Positions 1 through 9,180 of a stretch of 64,000 bases of DNA are shown in pieces. Position 1 is the first letter of the stretch; each line of letters begins with the position of its first letter. Location: positions 3,224,001 through 3,288,000 of the forward strand of contig NW_026515539.1 of NCBI RefSeq assembly GCF_014898815.1, in the 5' to 3' direction. Origin of the DNA: Panonychus citri (lineage: Eukaryota > Arthropoda > Arachnida > Trombidiformes > Tetranychidae). The position numbers were made by a program, and so were the translations under genes. The notes under the pieces are model-generated. The model saw only the letters and a program-made list of their open reading frames with translations, was not told where the DNA came from and did not search any database.

Positions 1-2
1 TA

Positions 3-1958
3 AATCCTATTGGGAAAAGCGAGAGGAGTAAATCTAAATCTCCCGTTCGAGATGGAGTAAGAAGAAATTACTCAGATACACTTCTAAACAATATCAAAGA
101 TTTTAACGGAGTTAACAACGAAGTCAGTGAATGGATCGAGGAATTCGAACAAATCACTGAAGCGGCTGGATTAGATGATATTGACCGTTTCAGAAGATTA
201 CCATTGTATTTAAAAGGACCAGCAAAAGATTGGTATACCGGGAGTATAAGGTCTAAACCAAGTGGCCAAAGACCAACAACTTACGATGATTTAAAAGCAA
301 AACTAATCTTAGCTTTTAAAAAGACCTCGTTTAGTAAAAATACACTCAGAATGAGAATCGAAAATAAAAAACAATCCGAAAGTCAAGATGTCCGATCGTA
401 CATATTCGAGATGATAGGATTATGTGCAAAACTCGATGTTAATATGGAATTGGATGAAAAAGTTCAATATATTAAAAATGGGTTGTTACCCGGAATACTA
501 AATTATATTGCGTTAACCAAAGTCAATTCATTGGATGAAATGAAAAATTTGGCAGAAGAAGCTGAGTTTTATTATCAAAAGAACAAATTCGACCAACAGC
601 GAAGTATGAGAATAAGACCAGGAAATTTTGATGAAAAAATGATAACGTCAAACCAAAATTCAAACAATTACTTCTACAATCGAAGAAGATATACTGGAAA
701 TTATTTTAACAATCAATTTCAACAACAAAACCCACGAGGTTTTCAAAATTATAATAACCAATTACAACAACAAAACCCACAAGGTTTTCAAAATTTTAAC
801 AATCAATTTCAACATCAGAACCCACGAGGTTTTCAAAATTTTAACAATCAATTTCAACCACGTAGAAATTTTCAACAAGGTTATTCTAATTACAATCAGA
901 ACCAACCAATGCAGTTCAGACAAACAAACACGAACTTTAATAATCAAGAATTGATAAATCAAGTTCAACAACAACAAAACCTACAAGATCCCCAAGATCT
1001 GAACAGTCAATTTAAACCTCAACGAAACTCTCAAGGTTATCGAAGCAGACCTCGAGCTCAAAACAATGGAGTACAATACCAACAACAAAATTTTAGTAAC
1101 CAACAAATTCCAAACAATCAAAATTATCAACAAGGATATAATTTTGCCCATCCTGAGCAAAACCATCCATCAACTTCTCAACATTTTGATCCAACTGAGA
1201 TTTATTGTTACTATTGTAAAGAACCAGGACACTATAGATCAAATTGTCAAAAATTAATGCAGAAATACAATCAAAATAGAGATAACCAAAATAAACAAAA
1301 TTTTGTAATAACTCAAGAAAACCACCAAGAAAGTGAAAATCAGTATGATGTTGAACCTGAAATTGACGATTGGACCCCTGTAATTACTAGTGCTACTAGA
1401 ACGATAAATATTGTCGTCACGAATCTTGAAGCAGAAAAAAATCGACTGATAATAATCGAGGTATTGATCAATGGTCAGAAAATGAAAGCAATGATAGACA
1501 CTGGGGCCGAGTTATCAGTAATGACCATGAAAGCGATATCCAAACTCGACGTTGAGTTGAAAAGATACACTGGTCCACCGACAACTGCTGCGGATAATAA
1601 GCCAATAAAACCTGTGGGACAGGCTAAAGTAGAAATTAATGTAGCCGATGGAGTAAGTAATGTCAGCATTAAGTCCAATGTGATGGTAATCAGTGAATTA
1701 CCAGCTGATGTTGATCTATTGATTGGTCAAGATATTTCAGAACTTGCTGATTTAATAATTAATGTAAAAGAAAAGAAAATTTTCATCGCTTCAGTTCCAA
1801 ACGATTATGAAACTGACACTAAAAGTTTAACCGAGACAGGAGAACAACTTTTGATAATGAACTTAAATCTTGAAAAATCACGAACCAATTTCAATTCTCG
1901 AACTCAATGTTGGAAAATTGAAAAAGGAAGATCAAGATCGATTTCAAAATTTGGTTAA
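3..1958 (+). CDS. Retroelement Gag-protease polyprotein (5' partial)
   Basis: The frame is open from the first codon of the window, so the start lies to the left. The N-terminal part resembles the Retrotrans_gag fold, with a tryptophan-containing motif followed by a conserved stretch ending in KDWY near base 235. A long Gln/Asn-rich tract with repeated FQN-type units (about 680-1180) follows. Then comes a CCHC zinc knuckle of the C-X2-C-X4-H-X4-C form at 1206-1247, for genomic RNA binding. An aspartic protease follows, with its active-site DTGA at 1497-1508 and an LLIGQD motif near 1720 that fits the second conserved protease strand. The product would form the particle core and cleave itself. 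The protease ends in the Gag frame; RT is in another frame that overlaps for about 90 bases. Confidence 0.88.
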   Translation, partial: NPIGKSERSKSKSPVRDGVRRNYSDTLLNNIKDFNGVNNEVSEWIEEFEQITEAAGLDDIDRFRRLPLYLKGPAKDWYTGSIRSKPSGQRPTTYDDLKAKLILAFKKTSFSKNTLRMRIENKKQSESQDVRSYIFEMIGLCAKLDVNMELDEKVQYIKNGLLPGILNYIALTKVNSLDEMKNLAEEAEFYYQKNKFDQQRSMRIRPGNFDEKMITSNQNSNNYFYNRRRYTGNYFNNQFQQQNPRGFQNYNNQLQQQNPQGFQNFNNQFQHQNPRGFQNFNNQFQPRRNFQQGYSNYNQNQPMQFRQTNTNFNNQELINQVQQQQNLQDPQDLNSQFKPQRNSQGYRSRPRAQNNGVQYQQQNFSNQQIPNNQNYQQGYNFAHPEQNHPSTSQHFDPTEIYCYYCKEPGHYRSNCQKLMQKYNQNRDNQNKQNFVITQENHQESENQYDVEPEIDDWTPVITSATRTINIVVTNLEAEKNRLIIIEVLINGQKMKAMIDTGAELSVMTMKAISKLDVELKRYTGPPTTAADNKPIKPVGQAKVEINVADGVSNVSIKSNVMVISELPADVDLLIGQDISELADLIINVKEKKIFIASVPNDYETDTKSLTETGEQLLIMNLNLEKSRTNFNSRTQCWKIEKGRSRSISKFG

Positions 1959-4900
1959 TAAACATAGAGATGTTTTCGCTATTTCTGATCATGAGTTATC
2001 AACAACTGAACTATATGAACATAGAATTGACACTGGTGACGAACCACCGATACATGCAAACCCTTATCGTCAATCAATCGCATTGAGAGAGAAGTCTCAA
2101 GAAATCATCAGAAACTTACTCGAGTGTGGGTTCATTCGTCCTTCTTTCTCTCCTTGGGCATCACCTGTGGTAATTGTACCGAAAAAAAGTGGCGAATTGA
2201 GATTCTGTGTTGACTATCGCAAGCTCAATGCCATAACAAAACGAGATGTATACCCAATTCAAGATATATCATTGTCTTTAGATTCTTTGGCGGGAGCAAA
2301 AATATTCAGCTCATTAGATCTACGTTCTGGCTATTACCAAATCAAAGTTGCTCAAGAAGACATTGCAAAAACAGCATTTATCACAACAGAGGGAATATGG
2401 GAATTTGTTCGAATGCCTTTTGGACTTGTAAACGCACCCGCAACCTTTTGCCGAACAATGAATACAGTATTCTCCGGAATGAGATATTCTAAAGTTCTTG
2501 TTTACTTGGATGATATTGTCGTTTTTTCGAAAACAATCGAGGAACATTTCGATGATCTGCAACAGGTTTTTGCTAGATTAATTCGAAACAACTTAAAACT
2601 AAAACCAAGTAAATGCCATTTTTTCCAAACAAAAATACTGTATCTGGGCTTCATCGTTGATGAAAATGGTCAACGGCCTGATCCAGATAAAGTGTCGGCT
2701 ATTAAGCTGGCACCTCAACCAAAAACAATAACCGAAATAAGATCATTTGTTGGACTTTGCTCTTATTATCGTAGACATGTCCAAGATTTCTCTAAAATTG
2801 CTGAACCTCTAACTAGATTAACAAAGAATAATGTCCGATTTCTTTGGACAGAAGAACAAGAAAAATCTTTTCAGTTGTTAAAAGATTTATTGATTTCGGA
2901 TCAAATTTTATTACATTTTGATCCAACACAACCCACACAACTCCGTACCGATGCTTCTGACGTTGGATTAGGAGCGATTCTACTTCAAAAGTCTGGAGAA
3001 AATTTCAGACCAGTCGCTTATGCTAGTAGGCTCCTTAGAGGAGCCGAAAAAAATTATGGAATCGCCGATCGGGAATGTTTAGCTATAATCTTTGCTGTTG
3101 AAAAATTTCGACAATATCTTGAAGGGATTTATTTTGAAATTTACACTGACAATTGCGCTCTTTGCTTTCTTAAGTCAAAAGCTAAATTACCCCCAAGATT
3201 AATGAGATATACTAATAACAAATTAAGAATCGATATTTCTAAAAGGTACCATGATGACGCCACCGCCGGTCATGGAGGCATACAAAAAACATTCGCAAAT
3301 ATTTCACAGAAATATTATTGGCCCAGAATGTCTAGTTTCATTTCAAAATATGTTAGTACATGCGAAAGTTGTCAATTAGTCAAAATTGAACACATGTTAC
3401 CCAAGGGCCTACTCAATCCAATAGTAACCACACGACCATTCGAAAAAGTCGGCATTGATTTTGTTGGACCATTTAGAGACGTTGCCCCTGGTGGTGAAAG
3501 ATACATACTAGTTTTTGTTGATTTATTTACTAAATATGCTGAAACTGAAAAAACGGTTGATTGCAGTGCTCGGACTGTGGCTATTTTTCTTATGGAAAAA
3601 ATAATCCTCAGACATGGAGCACCAGAAATGCTGATTTCTGACAGGGGAACTGGATTCCTCAACAATGTTATCGCTGGACTAACGTGGCGGTTAAATATGA
3701 AACATGTTCATTCCACTGCTTACCATCCGAAAACAAATGGTCAAGTTGAAAAAGTTAACGGATTAATTACGAATATTATAACTCATTACACAAAAGAGAG
3801 ACCTCACGAATGGCATAGTTATTTGTCACTCGCTACCTTTTGTTATAATATTTCAAATAACAAAACTCTTGGTTGTTCTCCTTATTTTATGTTACATGCA
3901 AGGGAACCCATCATGCCGAATGATTTTAACGATATTCCTAAAACAAAATATCGCGACCTGAAAGACTACGATAAATTGTTACGCGACGAATGGCCAAAAA
4001 TGAGAGCATTGGCAAGACAATATGCAGAACATGAAAAGGGAAAACAAAAAATTGAATATGATAATAATCACCGTGACGTTCAATTTAACATCGGCGATCT
4101 AGTACTTGTTCAGATTCTTCCAAAACCACAGAAGTTTACCCAAGCTTACCGAGGACCCTATAAGGTTACACGAAAAATCGGAAACAATAGTTATTTTGTT
4201 AACGATTCAAGTTTTGAACCTTACAATGTAGAACGACTAAAGAGATACGAACCGCGGAATCTTCGAGATTTAGATGTGCCTGACCCTTTTGCAAACTTGG
4301 TCGATTCGGAAGTTTCAACTGAACCTGAATCGACAGCGGAAGAAATGTCAAAGGAAGAGATAATTGATGGTGTCTCTCAAAAACGTAAATTAATTACAAG
4401 AAAAGTAAAACAACGCTTTAACCCACAAGAAAAGTTTTCGCGGTTAAGTTGTATATTCACATCATTATTACTCATTTCATTTCATGTGCAAGCAAAAATG
4501 AACTTCGTTCCTTCCAGCGATTATGTGTTGAATTATTTAGACACCAAAGTAGAAATTGGACGCTCTGATGTCCAACACATACTTGTTGTTTTTGATCCAT
4601 GTGAGGCTCTCTTCCCTAATGTCTCATATTCTGCTGATGAACCTAAAGGAACAAATAAAAGATCACTAACTCAAGAATGTTTCTACGATGCGACTGTAAC
4701 TAAATTTAGTTACAAAAACGAAACAATAGATGGATTTCAATCTATGAACCAACATCAATGTCCACCTACAAAAGAATTTTGCAAATTTTCTCCTTACTCT
4801 TGCATTACCCTGATGAAATTCTTAAAAAAGAAACTAAACAACAAAGCGCCAAATATTCAAAATGATTATGCTGATTATAATGTCACAGAAACTTTTATTG

Positions 4901-6288
4901 ATACAACAGACTCACAGGCTGCTCAAACCTCAAAAAAGGCAGAAATAGTATCATCACTGAAACGAAAATGTAAAACTATGTACGAGGAACATTTCATCAG
5001 ACCCGTCAAAAACCTGTGCAAAGAATACAAACAAACTCGAAAGAGAGGTGTCTTTTTAGCCTCTTCCTTAATATTCGTTGGAGTATCGCTAGTTGTGCCA
5101 TCAATCATCCAGATTTGGAGTGGAGAAAAAACTTCAATTTATAGAAGCGAGATCTCGTCCGTCCGTAATGATATTCTAAGAACAGTTAATACTACGAAAT
5201 TCAATGATGAATCAATTTCAAAAGTTGTTAGTAATATAACAAAAAATATTCATACTATTGTCGAGAGTTTAGAAAAATTAGAAATGAGAGTGAATAGATT
5301 GGAAGAAGTAATGTCAACACTGTTTGTCGATTTTATTGAACTTATTCAAAGATTTACTCATATCTCTAGATCAATTAATGATTTCAAAAACACTGGAACT
5401 CTAAATGAATTCTATAATTCATTGAAACTGGATCCACCTTGCAAAAATCGATGCCCGATTCTTAAAACAAAGACATTCAGTTGTAATTTTAATAATGATA
5501 ATTCAATAACTCTTGACTATAGCGTACCAATCATAAGTGAAAACAAAACTTTCGTTGAAATTGAAACATTCAACAAATTGATTAAACCAGTTAATCAATC
5601 TTACTGTATGGTGGAATATATTGGACCAAAAACATTCCTTTTAGATTTATACACGAAACAATTGTGTCCGGTACAGACTAACAAAATCAAAGCGGTATCT
5701 GCTCCAGCCCCAACCGATGAATACTTCCATTGTGATGAAGCTGAGACTTTGCAAGAAACGAATGCTTATTGGAAAATTTCTGATTGCTCACCTACGAAGC
5801 CAAAACTTTCGTTTTCTCAAGTAATCTTTGGCTACAAAAACATTCATATTTTTTGTATCAATCGAAATATAACGATCGATGGAAAAAATTATACTTGTCC
5901 AAATGCTCCATTTATCTTGTCCCCATCAGAATCATTCTCTGTTGGAAATTTTAACTGGACAAAAGATCGACTTCAACTCAAGCAACAATATACATTTGAT
6001 ATAAAAGAAAAAGCATTAAGATATTTAGAAACTGATGTCCCTGCTTTTGAAATTGAGATTGTGGACATGCAAGAGATTGAATTACAACAAGTTAAATTGG
6101 AATCTAAAAGTGAATATACGTATTCATTTTTGTATTGGTTGGAAAAGAATTGGTTCTCTTTCATCTTTCTCTGTGTCTTAATTCCGACTATGTTATACAT
6201 ACTGTGTATTAACCATTTGAAAGCCCGTTCGGTGTATATACCAGTAGCGCCAACAATACAATCACCACAATTAATTTCAGCATTTTAA
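1867..6288 (+). CDS. Retroelement Pol (RT, RNase H, integrase) continuous with an env-like region
   Basis: The frame opens after a TAA at 1864 and has no convincing start, so expression would need a shift from Gag. The RT has its YLDD catalytic motif at 2503-2514. RNase H follows, with TDAS near 2950 and the YTDN motif near 3147, but its C-terminal connection to the integrase looks shortened at about 3205-3240. The integrase has an HHCC zinc-binding module (HDDATAGH near 3250, CESC near 3364) and a DDE core with Asp at 3457 and 3640 and Glu at 3748, giving the normal D-35-E spacing. A GPY-like module (YRGPYKV) lies near 4150. No stop separates Pol from the env-like part, which is unusual because env is normally made from a spliced RNA. 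Confidence 0.9.
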   Translation: MLKNHEPISILELNVGKLKKEDQDRFQNLVNKHRDVFAISDHELSTTELYEHRIDTGDEPPIHANPYRQSIALREKSQEIIRNLLECGFIRPSFSPWASPVVIVPKKSGELRFCVDYRKLNAITKRDVYPIQDISLSLDSLAGAKIFSSLDLRSGYYQIKVAQEDIAKTAFITTEGIWEFVRMPFGLVNAPATFCRTMNTVFSGMRYSKVLVYLDDIVVFSKTIEEHFDDLQQVFARLIRNNLKLKPSKCHFFQTKILYLGFIVDENGQRPDPDKVSAIKLAPQPKTITEIRSFVGLCSYYRRHVQDFSKIAEPLTRLTKNNVRFLWTEEQEKSFQLLKDLLISDQILLHFDPTQPTQLRTDASDVGLGAILLQKSGENFRPVAYASRLLRGAEKNYGIADRECLAIIFAVEKFRQYLEGIYFEIYTDNCALCFLKSKAKLPPRLMRYTNNKLRIDISKRYHDDATAGHGGIQKTFANISQKYYWPRMSSFISKYVSTCESCQLVKIEHMLPKGLLNPIVTTRPFEKVGIDFVGPFRDVAPGGERYILVFVDLFTKYAETEKTVDCSARTVAIFLMEKIILRHGAPEMLISDRGTGFLNNVIAGLTWRLNMKHVHSTAYHPKTNGQVEKVNGLITNIITHYTKERPHEWHSYLSLATFCYNISNNKTLGCSPYFMLHAREPIMPNDFNDIPKTKYRDLKDYDKLLRDEWPKMRALARQYAEHEKGKQKIEYDNNHRDVQFNIGDLVLVQILPKPQKFTQAYRGPYKVTRKIGNNSYFVNDSSFEPYNVERLKRYEPRNLRDLDVPDPFANLVDSEVSTEPESTAEEMSKEEIIDGVSQKRKLITRKVKQRFNPQEKFSRLSCIFTSLLLISFHVQAKMNFVPSSDYVLNYLDTKVEIGRSDVQHILVVFDPCEALFPNVSYSADEPKGTNKRSLTQECFYDATVTKFSYKNETIDGFQSMNQHQCPPTKEFCKFSPYSCITLMKFLKKKLNNKAPNIQNDYADYNVTETFIDTTDSQAAQTSKKAEIVSSLKRKCKTMYEEHFIRPVKNLCKEYKQTRKRGVFLASSLIFVGVSLVVPSIIQIWSGEKTSIYRSEISSVRNDILRTVNTTKFNDESISKVVSNITKNIHTIVESLEKLEMRVNRLEEVMSTLFVDFIELIQRFTHISRSINDFKNTGTLNEFYNSLKLDPPCKNRCPILKTKTFSCNFNNDNSITLDYSVPIISENKTFVEIETFNKLIKPVNQSYCMVEYIGPKTFLLDLYTKQLCPVQTNKIKAVSAPAPTDEYFHCDEAETLQETNAYWKISDCSPTKPKLSFSQVIFGYKNIHIFCINRNITIDGKNYTCPNAPFILSPSESFSVGNFNWTKDRLQLKQQYTFDIKEKALRYLETDVPAFEIEIVDMQEIELQQVKLESKSEYTYSFLYWLEKNWFSFIFLCVLIPTMLYILCINHLKARSVYIPVAPTIQSPQLISAF
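4441..6288 (+). CDS. Env-like membrane glycoprotein region of the retroelement
   Basis: This is the 3' part of the long Pol frame, described separately because it would be a separate product. It starts with a hydrophobic, signal-like stretch (about 4444-4490), and an in-frame ATG lies at 4498. An RKRG dibasic site at 5038-5049 is followed directly by a long hydrophobic segment (to about 5112), the arrangement of a protease-cleaved fusion protein. A heptad-like, probably coiled-coil stretch lies at about 5140-5400. Cysteine pairs and several N-X-S/T sequons follow, then one transmembrane helix (about 6151-6210) and a short tail. I see no stop codon inside. Whether it is expressed or functional cannot be told. 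Its class (errantivirus type) is inferred from layout, not from a search. Confidence 0.75.
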   Translation, partial: RLSCIFTSLLLISFHVQAKMNFVPSSDYVLNYLDTKVEIGRSDVQHILVVFDPCEALFPNVSYSADEPKGTNKRSLTQECFYDATVTKFSYKNETIDGFQSMNQHQCPPTKEFCKFSPYSCITLMKFLKKKLNNKAPNIQNDYADYNVTETFIDTTDSQAAQTSKKAEIVSSLKRKCKTMYEEHFIRPVKNLCKEYKQTRKRGVFLASSLIFVGVSLVVPSIIQIWSGEKTSIYRSEISSVRNDILRTVNTTKFNDESISKVVSNITKNIHTIVESLEKLEMRVNRLEEVMSTLFVDFIELIQRFTHISRSINDFKNTGTLNEFYNSLKLDPPCKNRCPILKTKTFSCNFNNDNSITLDYSVPIISENKTFVEIETFNKLIKPVNQSYCMVEYIGPKTFLLDLYTKQLCPVQTNKIKAVSAPAPTDEYFHCDEAETLQETNAYWKISDCSPTKPKLSFSQVIFGYKNIHIFCINRNITIDGKNYTCPNAPFILSPSESFSVGNFNWTKDRLQLKQQYTFDIKEKALRYLETDVPAFEIEIVDMQEIELQQVKLESKSEYTYSFLYWLEKNWFSFIFLCVLIPTMLYILCINHLKARSVYIPVAPTIQSPQLISAF

Positions 6289-6477
6289 TCATTTTAACTA
6301 ACAATCATCATCACTATTATGTTTATTTAATCACTTTATTATCTTACTAATGAATTATTTTATTTCTTTATTATTATTATTTCTTCCCTTAATAAAATTT
6401 CCATAGTTATTTGGAAATTTAGGTTATTTAAAAAAAAAAAACAAACACATCAACAACAAAATAAATAGTCTTTCGAA

Positions 6478-7093
6478 ATGAACCGCTGGCCACAGAAATT
6501 TGATGATCGTCATCGAAACAATCGATTTAAACCAATGGCGTTCGTGAAATCGAAAGAACAGGTCAAAGAAAAGAAGAAAGTCGTACATGTTAGCTGGAAA
6601 GTACCGTCGCGATGGTTGGAGTCTGGAAATATTCAGCCAGAATACTTCCATTTTAAATATCCATACAGCCGAGAAAGAAATTATAGATATTTCACTACCG
6701 ATCCGTCTTTCTCTAAGTTCGTAAAACTGACAATACAAGCCCTCGGATTCTCTACCCTGATCGAAATGAGAAGTAAACTGTTTGAAGAAATGAATATCGC
6801 TAGACTACCGGCAAAGGAACGAATAAATATTGGATATCGTCATTGGGAAGCTGCCAACAAAAGAAAAAATTGAAGACTTCATCGCACTCGATAAAAATTG
6901 GAAAGATTGGAAAAAAGAAACTGAACCATCTTCAGTTATTCGTCACCGCCGTATCCCTGAACTAGAAGGCCTTGATTTACATGCCTTAACCTCAGATGAG
7001 AAAGCTTTTCATCAATTATTCGTGTTCCCAGTTGAACCTATTGAACAAAGATCATATACACCGGTTTCGACATGGGATTGGGCTGATTTATAA
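6478..7093 (+). pseudogene. Accessory ORF downstream of env, frameshifted, unknown function
   Basis: An ATG at 6478 opens a 131-codon frame that ends at 6873. A second frame, open from about 6830 to the TAA at 7091, continues with the same charged, aromatic-rich composition. The switch falls in an A-rich run near 6855-6870, so one ancestral ORF of about 200 codons broken by a single-base indel is the simplest reading. I do not recognise the protein: it is basic at the N-terminus, rich in Arg, Lys, Trp and Tyr, with no signal peptide or membrane segment. It begins about 190 bases after the env stop, in the same strand, so it probably belongs to the retroelement. A host gene is the alternative. 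Confidence 0.55.
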
Positions 7094-7488
7094 TCAACTA
7101 GATTAAATTTATCTTACTTATAATATATACTTTGGTATTATTGGTGTTAAAAAAATACACAAAACGAATTATAAAAAAAATATACTTAGACAATTAGTTA
7201 TTATTGTCATAAGTCACAAAAAAAATTCAATTAACGCAAACTTAAACATCTTAATCAATTTACAACTTATAGTTTATAACCATTATATTTTCTTTAATAT
7301 TCTCTATGTACTCCTTGGTAATCGCACATGGAACAACCTAACTGCAACCTTCGATATGGAATTTGGACTGAGTCGTTTGGATTGTTATTATCGTAAAAGG
7401 GACTTTACGAGGATGGCCACCGGAAGATGTCTCAACAACTTTGGCCAGGTGAACAAACCTGTTGGTTCACCTGGTACCATCATCATCA
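7094..7488. other. Gene-free spacer, possible 3' LTR region
   Basis: AT-rich sequence with several A-runs between the retroelement's last ORF and the 3' end of the next gene. A 3' LTR would be expected to start here, but no direct repeat partner exists in the window and no polypurine tract is convincing. Confidence 0.3.
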
Positions 7489-8445
7489 TCACCACCAAAC
7501 CACTTTTCCCTCTCTCTCTCCTTCCTCGCTCCTCGTCCTTATCTTCATCCTCATCCTCCATTTTCGAATGATCCACAAATAAGCGTTGATCACATCGTCA
7601 CTGACTAACGAGCCTTCGACACGTAAATTGTGTAAATTGTATACTAAAACGCCGAACTCTTCAGATATGATGAAGTCACCTTGTTTGTATTTACTGAGAT
7701 TAAGCTTTGTAGATGCGGATGTCGATGATAATTGATCATTCGAATCTGAAAATTAATAAGAGAAATTGGATCGGTTAGCTCGATTGCACGGCAATCAAAA
7801 AGGTATAAAAGTTGATGAAAACAAGATGATCGTAAGAAGGATCGAAAGAAAAAAGCGAAATCAATGAATCAATCTTGATTTTCTGGTTCGCCGATTGGAT
7901 TTTGATGATGATGGTTTGTTTGTCCCTTAAAATTGTAAAGCAATGAATTTAGAAATCAAGTGCATTTATTGCGCAGTTACTTACCTTCAACTTGTGATAG
8001 ATTTTGCTGGTTCATTGATTGTAATGATGTAGGTAAGTGAGTGGGTGAAGATTCCATTTGGTTTAATATTCTCTCTTTTGCTGAATCTAAAATTTTCGCA
8101 ATCTCAGGATGAAGCGTTTCGCCCAGATATTCTTCTAATTTTTTTTTACTTTGGCTACATACCAAAAAAATAATAGTAATTATTAGAAAGCAAGACGCAA
8201 ATATTAGAAGTAAATTACTTACATGTAGCAATAAAAAACACGGGGACTTCGGATCCAGTTTGTGCAATACAATCACCTATGATAAAAAGTTTGTTGGCTC
8301 CTGGTATTTTCTCCTTTTTTTCAAATAAAAGTTCTTCGGTATAGCAAAGGACAAAATTTTGGAGGGCTTGAGGGGATTTCACGAAAATAGATGGTTTTAA
8401 TAATGAGTTTTTACGCGTTTTTACTGGAAGCTTTCTAGTAATCAT
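7489..8445 (-). CDS. Small three-exon gene, possible Ulp1-like (C48) N-terminal segment
   Basis: Read on the minus strand: exon 1 is 8445-8223, starting at an ATG and ending in GTAAGT; exon 2 is about 8154-7985, after a TAG acceptor and ending G|GTAAGT; exon 3 is 7745-7489, after a TTTTCAG acceptor. The exon 2 to exon 3 phase agrees. The exon 1 to exon 2 phase is off by one, and a run of nine A (minus strand, 8139-8147) lies just after the junction, so a homopolymer indel is likely. Exon 3 holds the segment RVEGSLVSDDVINAYL, which resembles the start of Ulp1/SENP peptidase domains (they have a similar LNDEVIN-type motif), but no catalytic His/Asp/Cys region follows before the stop at 7489-7491. 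The 3' end runs into GA-rich repeat and is uncertain. The function is not established; it could be a truncated gene or a transposon-derived ORF. Confidence 0.4.
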
Positions 8446-8589
8446 TTTGGTAATATAAATAATTTTCTTGCATAAAAAGGCAACATGTTGATGATTTTAT
8501 GAGTGAAATAAATCAGTATTAACCAGTATTTGTGATTAACATTAACAAATCACATGATTATATTTAAATCAACACACAACTTAGCTTAT
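8446..8589. other. Presumed 5' flank of the preceding minus-strand gene
   Basis: AT-rich sequence. I see no coding segment and no clear promoter motif. Confidence 0.3.
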
Positions 8590-9180
8590 CTGATTCGATG
8601 AAAAAATGTTGGAAAAGGATGGAAAAAGACAAAAAAATTCATTTCAATGTACTAGCTGGTCTGGAATCACCGCCTATTTGTTTTATTCAGTACCCTAATT
8701 GGCCTTATGGTAAACTTGTTAAAAGTTTAACAATTAGGATAAAATCGGCCTAAATACTAATTTCGGCATCGGAAATTTACTAGGACTCAATTTCAAGACA
8801 ATCAAAAAAGGTCAAAAATTTCATGTGAATGTCAACGGGATAAGTACGCACCTTTGAAGGCCAATTACTCCTGAACGAAAAGTCAGATCAAAAAGATGAT
8901 TAGCGCGGTTTGTTTGATAATTTTAGAACTTTCAAATGGCCGGGAAAAATTTCTCGAAAAAAGTTTTGCATCTAAATGTACCACTTTTCCGACTTTGAGA
9001 GGCCACTGCTCGGTAACGGCTTTATGGAAAAGTTCCGAATCAGAACACAACAAAACTTTCACATTTTCTCTGTAGAATCGCGAAGAAAAAACTCTGACCT
9101 AATAAATAGCCTAGAAATGGTAAAGCGTCAAAAGTCCGGATATTTGGTTGTTACGCCCTGTATAAACGTAAGGTAATTAA
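8590..9180. mobile_element. Probable non-autonomous DNA transposon remnant
   Basis: This stretch differs in style from its surroundings: it is less AT-rich, has no GAT/ATC runs, and has no coding frame of note. Its right end, read on the minus strand, is TATACAGGGCGTAACAACC, which resembles the CAGGG-type ends of many arthropod DNA elements. A matching left terminal repeat was not found, so the boundaries are approximate. The identification rests on composition and one putative terminus. Confidence 0.3.

Larger units (their letters stand above)
1..7093 (+). mobile_element. Env-bearing Ty3/gypsy-type (errantivirus-like) retroelement, 5' end outside window
   Basis: Gag with a CCHC knuckle, aspartic protease, reverse transcriptase, RNase H, integrase and an env-like segment follow in the order typical of env-carrying Ty3/gypsy elements, and an extra ORF follows env. 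The left edge cuts gag, so the 5' LTR and primer-binding site are not visible. No 3' LTR can be proved without its partner; the 270 bases after the last ORF are AT-rich and could hold its start. The copy has defects: gag-protease and RT lie in different frames, the RNase H to integrase connection looks shortened, and the accessory ORF is frameshifted. It lies in the same orientation as the Sidestep gene. Confidence 0.9.

Noticed and set aside
7356..7571. A + strand ORF over the 3' end of the minus-strand gene.
   Set aside because: It consists of simple-repeat translation (Ser and Ile runs) and is antisense to a better-supported exon.
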